Part shown: positions 52,327 to 60,174 of the stretch, piece after piece
Layout of the letters: each line of letters starts with the position of its first letter
Position numbering within the stretch: position 1 is the stretch's first letter
DNA from: Paenibacillus gyeongsangnamensis
GTDB taxonomy: Bacteria > Bacillota > Bacilli > Paenibacillales > NBRC-103111
DNA: 64,000 bases
Reading direction: 5' to 3'
Assembly: GCF_027533625.1 (NCBI RefSeq)
Contig: NZ_JAQAGZ010000006.1
Coordinates: forward strand, 62,001 to 126,000
The notes under the pieces: generated by a model
What the model saw: only the letters and a program-made list of their open reading frames with translations
What the model was told of the DNA's origin: nothing
Database searches by the model: none
Position numbers and translations under genes: made by a program

Positions 52327-52620
52327 ATGCTGAATTTGAATGGACGAAGAATGCGCAAAACCGTCGAGCCGGAAACCGGCTGGTCGATCCTGGATATCGC
52401 CCTGAAGCACGAAGTGGATTGGGGCTTTTCTTGCATGCGCGGCACCTGCTCCCGCTGTCGATGCCAGGTTACAGAAGGGATGGAGCTGCTGAATGCTCCT
52501 ACGGAGGAGGAGCTGGATGCTCTAGAGCCGGAAGAGCTGGAGCAGGGCTTCCGGCTTGGATGTCAAGCCAAGGTAAAGCAGGCGGGAACGGTAACGGTAA
52601 CGCACAAGCCTTACTTCTAA
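52327..52620 (+). CDS. Plant-type [2Fe-2S] ferredoxin, first copy
   Basis: A 97-residue ferredoxin. Cluster ligands follow C-x4-C-x2-C in S-C-M-R-G-T-C-S-R-C, with the fourth Cys in L-G-C-Q-A-K. It is an electron carrier whose partner is unknown. The sequence R-L-G-C-Q-A-K recurs in a second ferredoxin gene 700 bases downstream, suggesting a paralogous pair. Confidence 0.88.
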   Translation: MLNLNGRRMRKTVEPETGWSILDIALKHEVDWGFSCMRGTCSRCRCQVTEGMELLNAPTEEELDALEPEELEQGFRLGCQAKVKQAGTVTVTHKPYF

Positions 52621-52659
52621 AGCAAGACCGAAATTATAAAGACGAAACAGGATGATCGT

Positions 52660-53280
52660 ATGAGCATTGAGGAGAACAATAGGCTTCCGGAGGCGATGCG
52701 CCGCGCGCTGTCCGAGGTCGGCCGCCAGACGGCTCCGTTGCCCGGCGGCTGGCTGGTCGGGGGCAGTACGGGACTGCTGCTGCAAGGGGTGACGCTTGCG
52801 GCATCGCCCCGCGATCTGGATATATATGCCGACCGTACGCTGGCGGAGGCGATTCATGAGCGGCTGTCGCGCTATTCGACCGACGAGCGGCAGGAGAGCG
52901 AGACAGCGATTTATCGCTCCGTCCTGAGCCATTACGATATTGAAGGAATTAAAGTGGAGCTGGTGGGGGCGTTCGAAGTACGCGCCTTGGGCTGCGAATA
53001 CGCGGTGGAAGCGGGGTTTCTAGGCGATGCATTCGCAGCGGAGTGGCGCCCCTCGCCGTCTTGGGACTACCCGATCCGGATGATGCCGCTGGTCCATGAG
53101 CTGCTGTTTAACCTTTTAAGGCAAAGAGAGGACAGGTACGAAGCGATCGGAGCGGCGTGCAGACGGCAGCCGGAACGTCATATCGAAGCGCTGGAGGCTC
53201 TGCTGGCGCGCAATCGGTTTACCGGCGAGATGGAGCTTCTGGCAAGAAGACTCATCGGAGCGGCGCCGTTATTAGGCTGA
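52660..53280 (+). CDS. Nucleotidyltransferase-fold protein
   Basis: A 206-residue protein with features of the Pol-beta type nucleotidyltransferase fold: a G-G-S-T-G-L motif (about residues 34-39) and, after a short helix, D-L-D-I-Y (residues 52-56), which would supply the two metal-binding aspartates. Substrate is unknown. It lies between two ferredoxin genes. The ATG at 52660 has no strong ribosome site. Confidence 0.6.
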   Translation: MSIEENNRLPEAMRRALSEVGRQTAPLPGGWLVGGSTGLLLQGVTLAASPRDLDIYADRTLAEAIHERLSRYSTDERQESETAIYRSVLSHYDIEGIKVELVGAFEVRALGCEYAVEAGFLGDAFAAEWRPSPSWDYPIRMMPLVHELLFNLLRQREDRYEAIGAACRRQPERHIEALEALLARNRFTGEMELLARRLIGAAPLLG

Positions 53281-53296
53281 GAAGGAGGCATGCGGG

Positions 53297-53644
53297 ATGG
53301 CTGTCATTACATTTTTGCCCAGCCGGAAGACGCTGCAGGTTCGTCCCGGCACAACGGTTCTGGGTGCGGCGGGTAAAGCCCGTGTTCCCATTCAGGTACG
53401 CTGCGGCGGCAATGCCTCTTGTCTGATGTGCAAAATCGTCGTAGCTCCCGAGCATGCGGCAGGACTTGCTCCCTTAACGAAGAATGAGCAATTGAAGCTG
53501 GGCAGCTTGCAGGAGTCGGGCTACCGCCTTGGCTGCCAGGCAAAAATAACGGGGGACGTTACGGTTTCGATCCCCGAAGACCCGCTGAAAAGTGCGATCC
53601 GGCGTCAGCTGGAAAGGCAGCGGGAGGAGGAGAACGGCATATGA
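53297..53644 (+). CDS. Plant-type [2Fe-2S] ferredoxin, second copy
   Basis: A 115-residue ferredoxin with cluster Cys in R-C-G-G-N-A-S-C-L-M-C (C-x6-C-x2-C) and Y-R-L-G-C-Q-A-K. The first spacing is two residues longer than in the upstream copy. A charged C-terminal helix is added. It overlaps the yphF gene by four bases, so the two are translated together. Confidence 0.85.
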   Translation: MAVITFLPSRKTLQVRPGTTVLGAAGKARVPIQVRCGGNASCLMCKIVVAPEHAAGLAPLTKNEQLKLGSLQESGYRLGCQAKITGDVTVSIPEDPLKSAIRRQLERQREEENGI

Positions 53645-54366
53645 GAGCATGGCTGGGAGCCGCACTGGCAGTGGTGCTGTGCATCGCTTTAAGCGGGTGC
53701 ATGTACCCCAATGAAATGAAGAAACAGAATCAAGTCGCCAGCGGCGAATATTTGCTGCTGGTACAGAATGCGATTGACCAATATAAAGCGAAGACAAGCG
53801 TTCTGCCGATCAAGAACAGCGATGAGACAACGCCGCTGTATGAGAAGTATCCGATCGACTTTTCCAAGCTGAAGGGCCGCTATTTGAGTGAAATTCCGGC
53901 GAACGCCTTCGAGAACGGCGGTACGGCCATCTACGTGCTGGTCGATGCCGAGACGAAGCCAACCGTGAAGATGATGGATCTGACCTCCTTCCAGCAAACG
54001 GTGGAGCTCCAAAAACGGGTCGACGAATACAAGTCGAAGTACGGCGGACAGCTTCCGCTTGGAGATACCGTGTCGCAAGGATTTCATTATATTGATTTCG
54101 GCAAGCTGAAGATCAAGCCGGAGCAGGTAAGGAGCATGTATTCGCCGCAGGTGTTCCTGCCGTTTCTTGTGCATGATTCCGGGCATGTGGCCATCGATTA
54201 CGCCCCGGAAATCATGCGGATCATCGACAAGCAGCAGCTGCAGGGCAAGCTGGACGCCAGCCAGGATCTCCGGGAGCTGCTGGTGAAGAACTCAAACTTC
54301 GTTCCGTCACGCTCTTACGCATATCGCTGGCAGAACAACACGCCCGTGCCCATAACGGCTCCATAG
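53641..54366 (+). CDS. yphF: YphF-like lipoprotein
   Basis: A 241-residue lipoprotein. The signal peptide ends in L-S-G-C20, the lipobox. The mature region has no known catalytic motif. It precedes spoIVA, as yphF does in B. subtilis. Function is unknown. It is the last gene of the ferredoxin-containing unit, with a terminator after it. Confidence 0.75.
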   Translation: MRAWLGAALAVVLCIALSGCMYPNEMKKQNQVASGEYLLLVQNAIDQYKAKTSVLPIKNSDETTPLYEKYPIDFSKLKGRYLSEIPANAFENGGTAIYVLVDAETKPTVKMMDLTSFQQTVELQKRVDEYKSKYGGQLPLGDTVSQGFHYIDFGKLKIKPEQVRSMYSPQVFLPFLVHDSGHVAIDYAPEIMRIIDKQQLQGKLDASQDLRELLVKNSNFVPSRSYAYRWQNNTPVPITAP

Positions 54367-54380
54367 AACGTTTATCGCAG

Positions 54381-54419
54381 CTCTAGCAATCCGGTTACCC
54401 GGGTTGCTAGAGTTTTTTT
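54381..54419 (+). terminator. Terminator after yphF
   Basis: CTCTAGCAA and TTGCTAGAG with a CCGG/CCGG inner helix are followed by seven T. Confidence 0.92.
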
Positions 54420-54553
54420 CTTTTCGAAGCCAGAATAACCTGCAAAGGGTCCACATATATTTTGTCAGAGATGAAGGCTTGAGCCTGCGGCAGGGATTTC
54501 AGCAAGGGGCGACCCAAAATAAAGATAGGAACAGTCATCATATTCCGCGGATT

Positions 54554-54561
54554 CATACATA
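54554..54561 (+). promoter_or_regulatory. Possible sigma-E -10 element of spoIVA
   Basis: CATACATA closely resembles the sigma-E -10 CATACAnT. No convincing -35 is seen at the right distance. spoIVA is sigma-E dependent in Bacillus. Nothing else is evident in 54420-54553. Confidence 0.3.
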
Positions 54562-54624
54562 TATTTGTACTAGTCCGAAGCATGTACGAGTTTCGTCTTA
54601 AACCACCTGTAGGAGGGATTCTCA

Positions 54625-56103
54625 TTGGAAAAAGTAGATATCTTTAAGGACATTGCAGAGCGTACTGGCGGGGATATTTACCTGGGGGTCGTTGGAGCGG
54701 TCCGTACGGGAAAATCAACGTTCATCAAGCGCTTTATGGAATCAATCGTCCTGCCCAATATTCAGAACGAAGCCGACCGTATTCGGGCTACCGACGAGCT
54801 GCCGCAAAGCGCTGCCGGACGTACCATCATGACAACGGAGCCGAAATTCGTACCGAACACCGCAGTGCAGCTGCATGTGGCTGAAGGACTGAATGTGAAT
54901 GTTCGCCTGGTGGATTGCGTGGGCTACGTCGTTGAAGGAGCCAAAGGCTACGAAGACGAGAACGGTCCCCGCATGATCAATACGCCTTGGTTTGACGAGG
55001 CGATCCCGTTTCAGGAAGCGGCAGAGATCGGCACGCGCAAGGTTATCCAAGAGCATGCCACGCTCGGAGTGGTCATCACTACCGACGGTTCCATCGCGGA
55101 AATCCCGCGTTCCTCTTACATTGATGCGGAAGAGAGGATCATCAACGAGCTGAAGGAAGTCGGCAAGCCGTTCATCGTGATCGTGAACTCCACCAAGCCT
55201 CAGAGCGATGCGGCGCAAGAGCTCCGCAGCCAGCTGCAGGCTCAGCATGACGTTCCGGTGGTGGTCACGAGCGTTGCCAATATGAATGAAGACGACATGA
55301 CTTCCGTTCTGCGCGAAGTGCTGTATGAATTCCCGGTCCATGAGGTGAATGTCAACCTCCCGAGCTGGGTTATGGTGCTGGAAGAAAGTCATTGGCTCCG
55401 GTCCCATTTCGAGAATTCGGTACGCGAGACGGTGCAGGATATTCGCCGTCTGCGCGACGTCGACCGCGTAGTCAGCCATTTCGAAGAATACGAATTTATC
55501 GAAAGAGCGGCGCTGGCCGGCATGAACATGGGCCAAGGTGTGGCCGAAATTGATCTGTACGCGCCGGATGAGCTGTACGACCGGATTCTGATGGAAGTAG
55601 TCGGCGTTGAAATTCGCGGCAAAGACCATCTGCTCCAGCTGATGCAGGAATTCACGCATGCGAAGCGGGAATACGATCATTTTGCCGAGGCGCTGGAGAT
55701 GGTCAAGACGACCGGCTACGGCATCGCGCCGCCGACGCTCGCCGAGATGGCGCTGGACGAACCGGAGCTGATTCGTCAAGGTGCGCGCTTCGGCGTCCGT
55801 CTGAAAGCTACTGCGCCTTCGATCCATATGATCCGGGTGGACGTGGAATCGGAGTTCTCGCCGATCATCGGCACGGAGAAGCAGAGCGAGGAGCTCGTCC
55901 GCTACCTCATGCAGGACTTCGAGGACAACCCGCTGAAGATCTGGGAATCCGATATTTTCGGCAGATCGCTTCATTCCATCGTTCGGGAAGGCATCCAAGG
56001 CAAGCTGGCTATGATGCCGGACAACGCGCGCTACAAGCTGCAGGAGACGCTGGGGCGGATTATCAACGAAGGCTCCGGCGGGCTGATAGCGATTATTTTG
56101 TAA
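54625..56103 (+). CDS. spoIVA: Stage IV sporulation protein A
   Basis: A 492-residue ATPase that polymerises on the forespore surface to form the base of the spore coat. The Walker A motif is G24-A-V-R-T-G-K-S-T32, and the D-C-V-G-Y switch lies near residue 97. The C-terminal tail (G-L-I-A-I-I-L) is the SpoVM-binding end. The TTG start follows AGGAGGG. It is highly conserved, so the call is secure. Confidence 0.97.
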   Translation: MEKVDIFKDIAERTGGDIYLGVVGAVRTGKSTFIKRFMESIVLPNIQNEADRIRATDELPQSAAGRTIMTTEPKFVPNTAVQLHVAEGLNVNVRLVDCVGYVVEGAKGYEDENGPRMINTPWFDEAIPFQEAAEIGTRKVIQEHATLGVVITTDGSIAEIPRSSYIDAEERIINELKEVGKPFIVIVNSTKPQSDAAQELRSQLQAQHDVPVVVTSVANMNEDDMTSVLREVLYEFPVHEVNVNLPSWVMVLEESHWLRSHFENSVRETVQDIRRLRDVDRVVSHFEEYEFIERAALAGMNMGQGVAEIDLYAPDELYDRILMEVVGVEIRGKDHLLQLMQEFTHAKREYDHFAEALEMVKTTGYGIAPPTLAEMALDEPELIRQGARFGVRLKATAPSIHMIRVDVESEFSPIIGTEKQSEELVRYLMQDFEDNPLKIWESDIFGRSLHSIVREGIQGKLAMMPDNARYKLQETLGRIINEGSGGLIAIIL

Positions 56104-56129
56104 GGGTAAAACCGATGAAATGCCGTAAA

Positions 56130-56156
56130 AATGCACTCCGGCGGGTGCATTTTTTA
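56130..56156 (+). terminator. Terminator after spoIVA
   Basis: AAAAATGCAC and GTGCATTTTT close an 8-base loop; it could work on both strands. Confidence 0.9.
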
Positions 56157-56295
56157 CTTTTTGCTTGAAAAAACGAAGGTCCTGTATTACTATAATCTTG
56201 TTTTCATTACCGGACTTCATGCGGAATGTATAAATTTCCCGGATTCGGTTAACAAAGGATGTAAGAGGATGTTTTACCGGGGGGAGGTGAATGGC

Positions 56296-56568
56296 ATGAA
56301 TAAATCCGATTTGATCAATAAAGTGGTGGAGAGCTCCGAGCTGTCCAAGAAAGACGCGACCAAAGCGGTTGAAGCGGTTTTCGAAGCTATTTCCGAGGCT
56401 CTTCAAAGCGGCGATAAGGTTCAGTTGGTCGGATTCGGCAACTTCGAAGTTCGTGAGCGTTCCGCCCGTAAAGGACGTAACCCGCAGACCGGCGAAGAGA
56501 TCGAAATTCCTTCCAGCAAAATCCCTGCGTTTAAGCCAGGCAAAGCTTTGAGAGACGGAATTCAATAA
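56296..56568 (+). CDS. hbs: DNA-binding protein HU
   Basis: A 90-residue HU/HBsu histone-like protein. The N-terminal helical dimerisation part begins M-N-K-S-D-L-I-N. The beta-arm motif [21 protein letters not shown] is complete. The ATG at 56296 has GGGAGGTGA upstream. Position after spoIVA matches hbs. A terminator follows. Confidence 0.97.
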   Translation: MNKSDLINKVVESSELSKKDATKAVEAVFEAISEALQSGDKVQLVGFGNFEVRERSARKGRNPQTGEEIEIPSSKIPAFKPGKALRDGIQ

Positions 56569-56595
56569 TGTTTTGCTTTCGTTTGTACATACGTC

Positions 56596-56634
56596 GAGGG
56601 CGTTCGGACGATTTCATCGTTCGGGCGCTCTTTT
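56596..56634 (+). terminator. Terminator after hbs
   Basis: GAGGGCG and ACGAT arms pair with ATCGT and GGCGCTC, followed by four T. Confidence 0.85.
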
Positions 56635-56683
56635 ACCATTCTCCCGTAGTAGAGGGGAACGGAAAAATTTTATTTACCACCAC

Positions 56684-56712
56684 TTTACAAATCGTTCCGA
56701 ACCCATTATAAT
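56684..56712 (+). promoter_or_regulatory. Sigma-A promoter of tRNA-Pro
   Basis: TTTACA (56684-56689) and a consensus TATAAT (56707-56712) are 17 bases apart, about 80 bases before the tRNA. Confidence 0.75.
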
Positions 56713-56792
56713 CGCAATTACGACACAATCGAGGCAGCGGAAGTCACTGCCGTTTCAAGCATTCCAAGCTTGCTTCCGCAGGGGATTGATTT

Positions 56793-56869
56793 CGGGGTAT
56801 GGCGCAGTCTGGTAGCGCGCACCCTTGGGGTGGGTGAGGCCGTGGGTTCGAATCCCGCTACTCCGACCA
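56793..56869 (+). tRNA. tRNA-Pro (anticodon GGG)
   Basis: A 77-base cloverleaf: acceptor arms CGGGGTA and TACTCCG (one G-U), D-arm GCGC/GCGC, anticodon stem CACCC/GGGTG with loop TTGGGGT (anticodon GGG at 56827-56829), T-arm GTGGGTTCGAATCCCGC, and encoded CCA. It reads CCC and CCU. Confidence 0.96.
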
Positions 56870-56877
56870 TGAAGAAA

Positions 56878-56904
56878 ACACCGTCAACTGCCGGTGTTTT
56901 TTTT
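56878..56904 (+). terminator. Terminator after tRNA-Pro
   Basis: AACACCG and CGGTGTT arms with an eight-base T-run. Confidence 0.88.
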
Positions 56905-57018
56905 GTCCCCGCGATTCACACATTATTAATAAATTATGAAGATTTTTAATTACATATTTGTTATACTGAATTGGATTGATTTATTAGGCTGGGCAAAGTC
57001 ATAGGGGGATAGAAAGAA

Positions 57019-57942
57019 ATGGGTGTGAAGTTAAAGCAGTGGGCAGCGTCCAACGACTGGACGATGTACGGGATCCTCGCCTCCATCTTCCTGGTGTGGC
57101 GGATCGGCGTCACGGGAAATTGGAGCATCGAGTGCTTTATTCTGCTGCTGATCTGTTTAATGGGGGTCCGAAGAGATCAGATCGATGTGGATTGGAAACG
57201 TTTTTTTGTGGTAGGCATACCACTGCTTGGCATATTTTATTACTTTTACGGCTCCGGCAACGGTTTATGGTGGAAAATTGCCAACTGGATGTTCGAGAAC
57301 AACCGTCACCCGTGGCAATGGGACAGCATGATGAACAGCATCCCGCTCAATAACGCGGCTTGGGCCCGTGCCTTCAACACGCCGACGCTGGACCGGATTT
57401 TCGCTTGGATTTACAATTATGGCTTTGTCTTGTCGCTCTGGATTTGCCTTATCCGCAGCTATTGGACAAAGAGCATTAAGAAGATGATGTCTTATGCTTT
57501 ATCCGGTCACTTATTGCAGTTTCCGCTGATTCTGCTGTTCTACAACCTGATCCTGCTTCGTGAAGTATGGTGGGTCAAGGGACAGCCGGATTTGCTCCAC
57601 CGCCATTTTGCAACGGAGAATGACATGCTGGTCAACGTCATGAACTGCTTCCCCAGCATGCATACCTCCATTTCTTTCGCCATGCTGCTCCTTGCGCTCC
57701 GCGAGAAGGACCGGATTTTTAAATACATGATGGTGACCTACTGCGCCGCCATTATTTATTCCACGATGTATCTGCAAATTCATTGGGTGCTCGACGTAAT
57801 CGCGGGGATGGTATTCGCCTACCTCACGGTGAAGCTGTCGGACGTGCTCATTCATTCCGCGGCGAAATTCGTACCGAGCCGGTTCAAAGGTTTCTACAAC
57901 CGCAAGCAGGAAGCCTACTCCAAGGAAACGATCGCTGCCTAA
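57019..57942 (+). CDS. PAP2-superfamily membrane phosphatase/phosphotransferase
   Basis: A 307-residue polytopic protein with about six helices. Two of the lipid phosphatase motifs are visible in the C-terminal part: F-P-S-M-H-T-S (phosphoryl-transfer His) and Q-I-H-W-V-L-D-V-I-A-G (second His). The first motif K-x6-R-P is not obvious, as in the inositol-phosphotransferase (PAP2_3) subgroup. Substrate is probably a lipid phosphate. TGTTATACT at 56959-56967 is a likely extended -10. Confidence 0.8.
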   Translation: MGVKLKQWAASNDWTMYGILASIFLVWRIGVTGNWSIECFILLLICLMGVRRDQIDVDWKRFFVVGIPLLGIFYYFYGSGNGLWWKIANWMFENNRHPWQWDSMMNSIPLNNAAWARAFNTPTLDRIFAWIYNYGFVLSLWICLIRSYWTKSIKKMMSYALSGHLLQFPLILLFYNLILLREVWWVKGQPDLLHRHFATENDMLVNVMNCFPSMHTSISFAMLLLALREKDRIFKYMMVTYCAAIIYSTMYLQIHWVLDVIAGMVFAYLTVKLSDVLIHSAAKFVPSRFKGFYNRKQEAYSKETIAA

Positions 57943-57972
57943 GGGCAGCGATTTTGCGTGTCCTGCTTTAAG

Positions 57973-58001
57973 TTGACAGATGACCTATTTTTCTGCATCA
58001 T
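57973..58001 (+). promoter_or_regulatory. Possible sigma-A promoter of mtrB
   Basis: A consensus TTGACA at 57973-57978 is followed at 17 bases by CATCAT, a partial -10. Confidence 0.45.
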
Positions 58002-58036
58002 AAAAGGAACAGGAGAAGAAATAGGAGGCGCAGCAC

Positions 58037-58264
58037 ATGGAATCGAATCAGAATCAGGGAGACTACTTCGTGATTAAGGCGAAGGACAACGGCGTTCAGG
58101 TCATCGGCCTTACCCGCGGGCATGATACGAAGTTTCATCATACGGAGAAGCTGGACAAGGGCGAAGTCATGATCGCTCAATTCACGGAGCATACTTCGGC
58201 GATCAAGATCCGAGGCAAGGCGGTCATTATGACGAGATTCGGCGTAGTGGATACGCAGGAATAA
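58037..58264 (+). CDS. mtrB: Trp RNA-binding attenuation protein (TRAP)
   Basis: A 75-residue TRAP subunit that forms an 11-mer ring and, with tryptophan, binds (G/U)AG repeats in trp mRNA. The RNA-contacting residues are kept: K38, K57 and R59, equivalent to K37, K56 and R58 of B. subtilis. The G-L-T-R-G and H-T-S-A-I-K segments forming the Trp pocket are intact. No trp genes are in the window, and folE (mtrA), its partner in Bacillus, is not upstream. Confidence 0.96.
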   Translation: MESNQNQGDYFVIKAKDNGVQVIGLTRGHDTKFHHTEKLDKGEVMIAQFTEHTSAIKIRGKAVIMTRFGVVDTQE

Positions 58265-58278
58265 TTTAATTCCCCGGC

Positions 58279-58300
58279 GCAGGCATAGCCTGCTTTTTTT
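58279..58300 (+). terminator. Terminator after mtrB
   Basis: GCAGGC and GCCTGC close an ATA loop and are followed by seven T. Confidence 0.9.
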
Positions 58301-58416
58301 CGTTGTACAATGATAAGAGGCGGGATGGACTGGCACATGGCGCTAACCTTGGCAAATGGCCGGCTCAGGTGCAAGAACACCTTAGAAGCGGTATGGCTTC
58401 GCCCGCCTACATAAGC

Positions 58417-58673
58417 AGGTTTTGCTAAAGCAAACCTCAGATTGACGAGAAACCGGATATAGAGAAAAATGCAAAAGGTAGTAGGTGGGGGATCCCCTGT
58501 AGGAGCGATAGCGCCCGCCTTTGTTATCGGAAAATGACCGCTGCAAAAGCGAATAAATTGAAAATTTTCCGATAACAACAGCGGCCGGAAGGGGATATCC
58601 CACCGAAGTACCATGGCAGATTTCTCTATTTCATAGGTTTCTCTACAGCCTGTGGTTTTGCAAAGCAAAACCT
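58417..58673 (+). repeat. Long nested stem-loop B upstream of the 58691 gene
   Basis: A 257-bp imperfect palindrome. From outside in: AGGTTTTGCT (58417-58426) with 58664-58673; GAGAAACC (58447-58454) with 58636-58643; ATAGAGAAA (58459-58467) with 58621-58629; GGTA/TACC; GGTGGG (58484-58489) with 58599-58604; ATCCCCT (58492-58498) with 58590-58596; CCGC/GCGG; and a perfect 15-base stem 58521-58535 with 58564-58578. It fills most of the 426-base gap 58265-58690; the rest holds the mtrB terminator and a small hairpin (58367-58382). The right foot abuts the GGAGGAG ribosome site. Confidence 0.92.
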
Positions 58674-58690
58674 GGAGGAGGAGACCCGCC

Positions 58691-59218
58691 ATGAGATGGA
58701 TTTCCCGCATTCTTATCACAACGATCTTGTCTGTCGCCGTGGCGTTAGCGTTATCGCTGTTAGTCCAGCTCGACGGGCATGTGAGCGTATTCGGCACGGT
58801 GAAGGCTGGGCCGGTGAATGAAAATAACGTCGTCGACGTCGTATCTAAAATGCAGCTGCATTTAAGAATCCGTCGCGTGGAAATCAGCCATTCCAGCATC
58901 AGCATCGATCTGCTTGCGTCGAAGGTAACCGAAAATGCAGATCTGATGAGTGACTTGTACGAAATACCGAAAACCATTTTTGCGAGCTCGACCAATATTA
59001 ACCAGGTTCTGGTTCGTGTGCTCGACGGCTCCAAGGAGCCCGGGGCCAGCGCACAGCTCATCATTGCAAGCGACGCCCGCCGGGAGAGATGGCTGCCGAA
59101 CGAACCGAGGCTGAAGCCGCAAGGCGCAGAGGAGCTTCAATCTTATCTTGACAGTCATTACCGGATAACGTATACGCCCAGGTGGCAGGAACGTTTGAAA
59201 GAAAAGACTCCCGGGTAA
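58691..59218 (+). CDS. Unrecognised membrane-anchored protein between mtrB and hepS
   Basis: A 175-residue protein I cannot assign. It has an N-terminal signal anchor (about residues 5-26), a beta-rich middle and a basic tail. The ATG is preceded by GGAGGAGGAG, which begins directly at the foot of stem-loop B. It may be co-transcribed with hepS and the menaquinone genes 81 bases downstream, but no link in function is visible. Confidence 0.7.
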   Translation: MRWISRILITTILSVAVALALSLLVQLDGHVSVFGTVKAGPVNENNVVDVVSKMQLHLRIRRVEISHSSISIDLLASKVTENADLMSDLYEIPKTIFASSTNINQVLVRVLDGSKEPGASAQLIIASDARRERWLPNEPRLKPQGAEELQSYLDSHYRITYTPRWQERLKEKTPG

Positions 59219-59299
59219 GCATATGCGAAACGAGTCCGACTATGCTATAATAGTTTGGATGGAGAACAGAGATTGAACGTACGGTTCGGAGGCTTACAT

Positions 59300-60163
59300 A
59301 TGAACTCTTATCGAATTCCGGAAATCGCGAGAAAATATATGGAACACGACATGATTCAAAAGCATACGGATCTGCCGGTTTTTCCCGATTTCCGTACACG
59401 GCTGCTGTATGCTTTTTTGAATAAGCACAGCGAATTGGCCGGACACAGCGAGCTGTACGCGCTGGTGACCTCGCTTGTCCAGCTGGGACTGGATACGCAC
59501 GATATGGTCAGCGTGAACAATGACCGGAAGGAGCAAAGAGCGGCCCGTTCAAGACAGCTCAAGGTGCTGGCGGGCGACTATTTCTCCAGCTGCTTCTATC
59601 AGCTGCTGTCCCATGCAGGGCAGATCGATCTGATCGGCAAGCTGTCCGGCGCCATCTGCGAAGCGAACCGGCTGAAGATGAACCTGTATTTGCTCATGAA
59701 GCAGCTGAAGCTGACCGCGGACGAATATATCCGCCAAACCGTTGAGGTCAAATCGCAGGTGTTTCTTTCCTTCGCCGCGCTGCTGGAGGAGAAATTCCGC
59801 GGCATGTGGCCGGAGCTGCTCCAATTGTTTACCCGGTGCGAAGTTCTGCTGCAGGAAATCGAGCGGGCAGAATCGTCCCAGCCTTATCGCGACAGCTGGG
59901 GATATTGGCATGTCCTTCAATCGGCAACGAAGGATGAACGGAAGCTGCTGCACAGCGAAGAGACCGATACGGTCAAGCTGCGTTCCCTGTGGCTGAAATA
60001 CAAGGTGACGCCGCAATTATATCAGCTCTTGAACAATTGCATGACAGAGCTGCAGGAGAAGCTGCAAGGGTTGGATTCGGATAAACTGAGCACGGAGCTT
60101 TACGCGCTCGGGGAACCGTTCCGTCGATATTTGTCGGCTCCCCGCGCAATGGAAGAGGTTTGA
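59300..60163 (+). CDS. hepS: Heptaprenyl diphosphate synthase component I
   Basis: A 287-residue helical protein of the HEPPP_synt_1 family, the small non-catalytic subunit of the two-part heptaprenyl diphosphate synthase that makes the menaquinone-7 side chain. It lacks DDxxD motifs, as expected. HepT, the catalytic partner, is encoded at the window end in the same operon. The ATG follows GGAGG at 8 bases. Confidence 0.88.
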   Translation: MNSYRIPEIARKYMEHDMIQKHTDLPVFPDFRTRLLYAFLNKHSELAGHSELYALVTSLVQLGLDTHDMVSVNNDRKEQRAARSRQLKVLAGDYFSSCFYQLLSHAGQIDLIGKLSGAICEANRLKMNLYLLMKQLKLTADEYIRQTVEVKSQVFLSFAALLEEKFRGMWPELLQLFTRCEVLLQEIERAESSQPYRDSWGYWHVLQSATKDERKLLHSEETDTVKLRSLWLKYKVTPQLYQLLNNCMTELQEKLQGLDSDKLSTELYALGEPFRRYLSAPRAMEEV

Positions 60164-60174
60164 GGTGACGACAG

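Noticed and set aside
54742..56565. A 607-codon open frame on the - strand across spoIVA and hbs
   Set aside because: It is the antisense shadow of two highly conserved genes, has no ribosome site and crosses two terminators.
58417..58673. Retron msr-msd for stem-loop B
   Set aside because: No reverse transcriptase gene is nearby and the a1/a2 arrangement with branching G is not recognisable.
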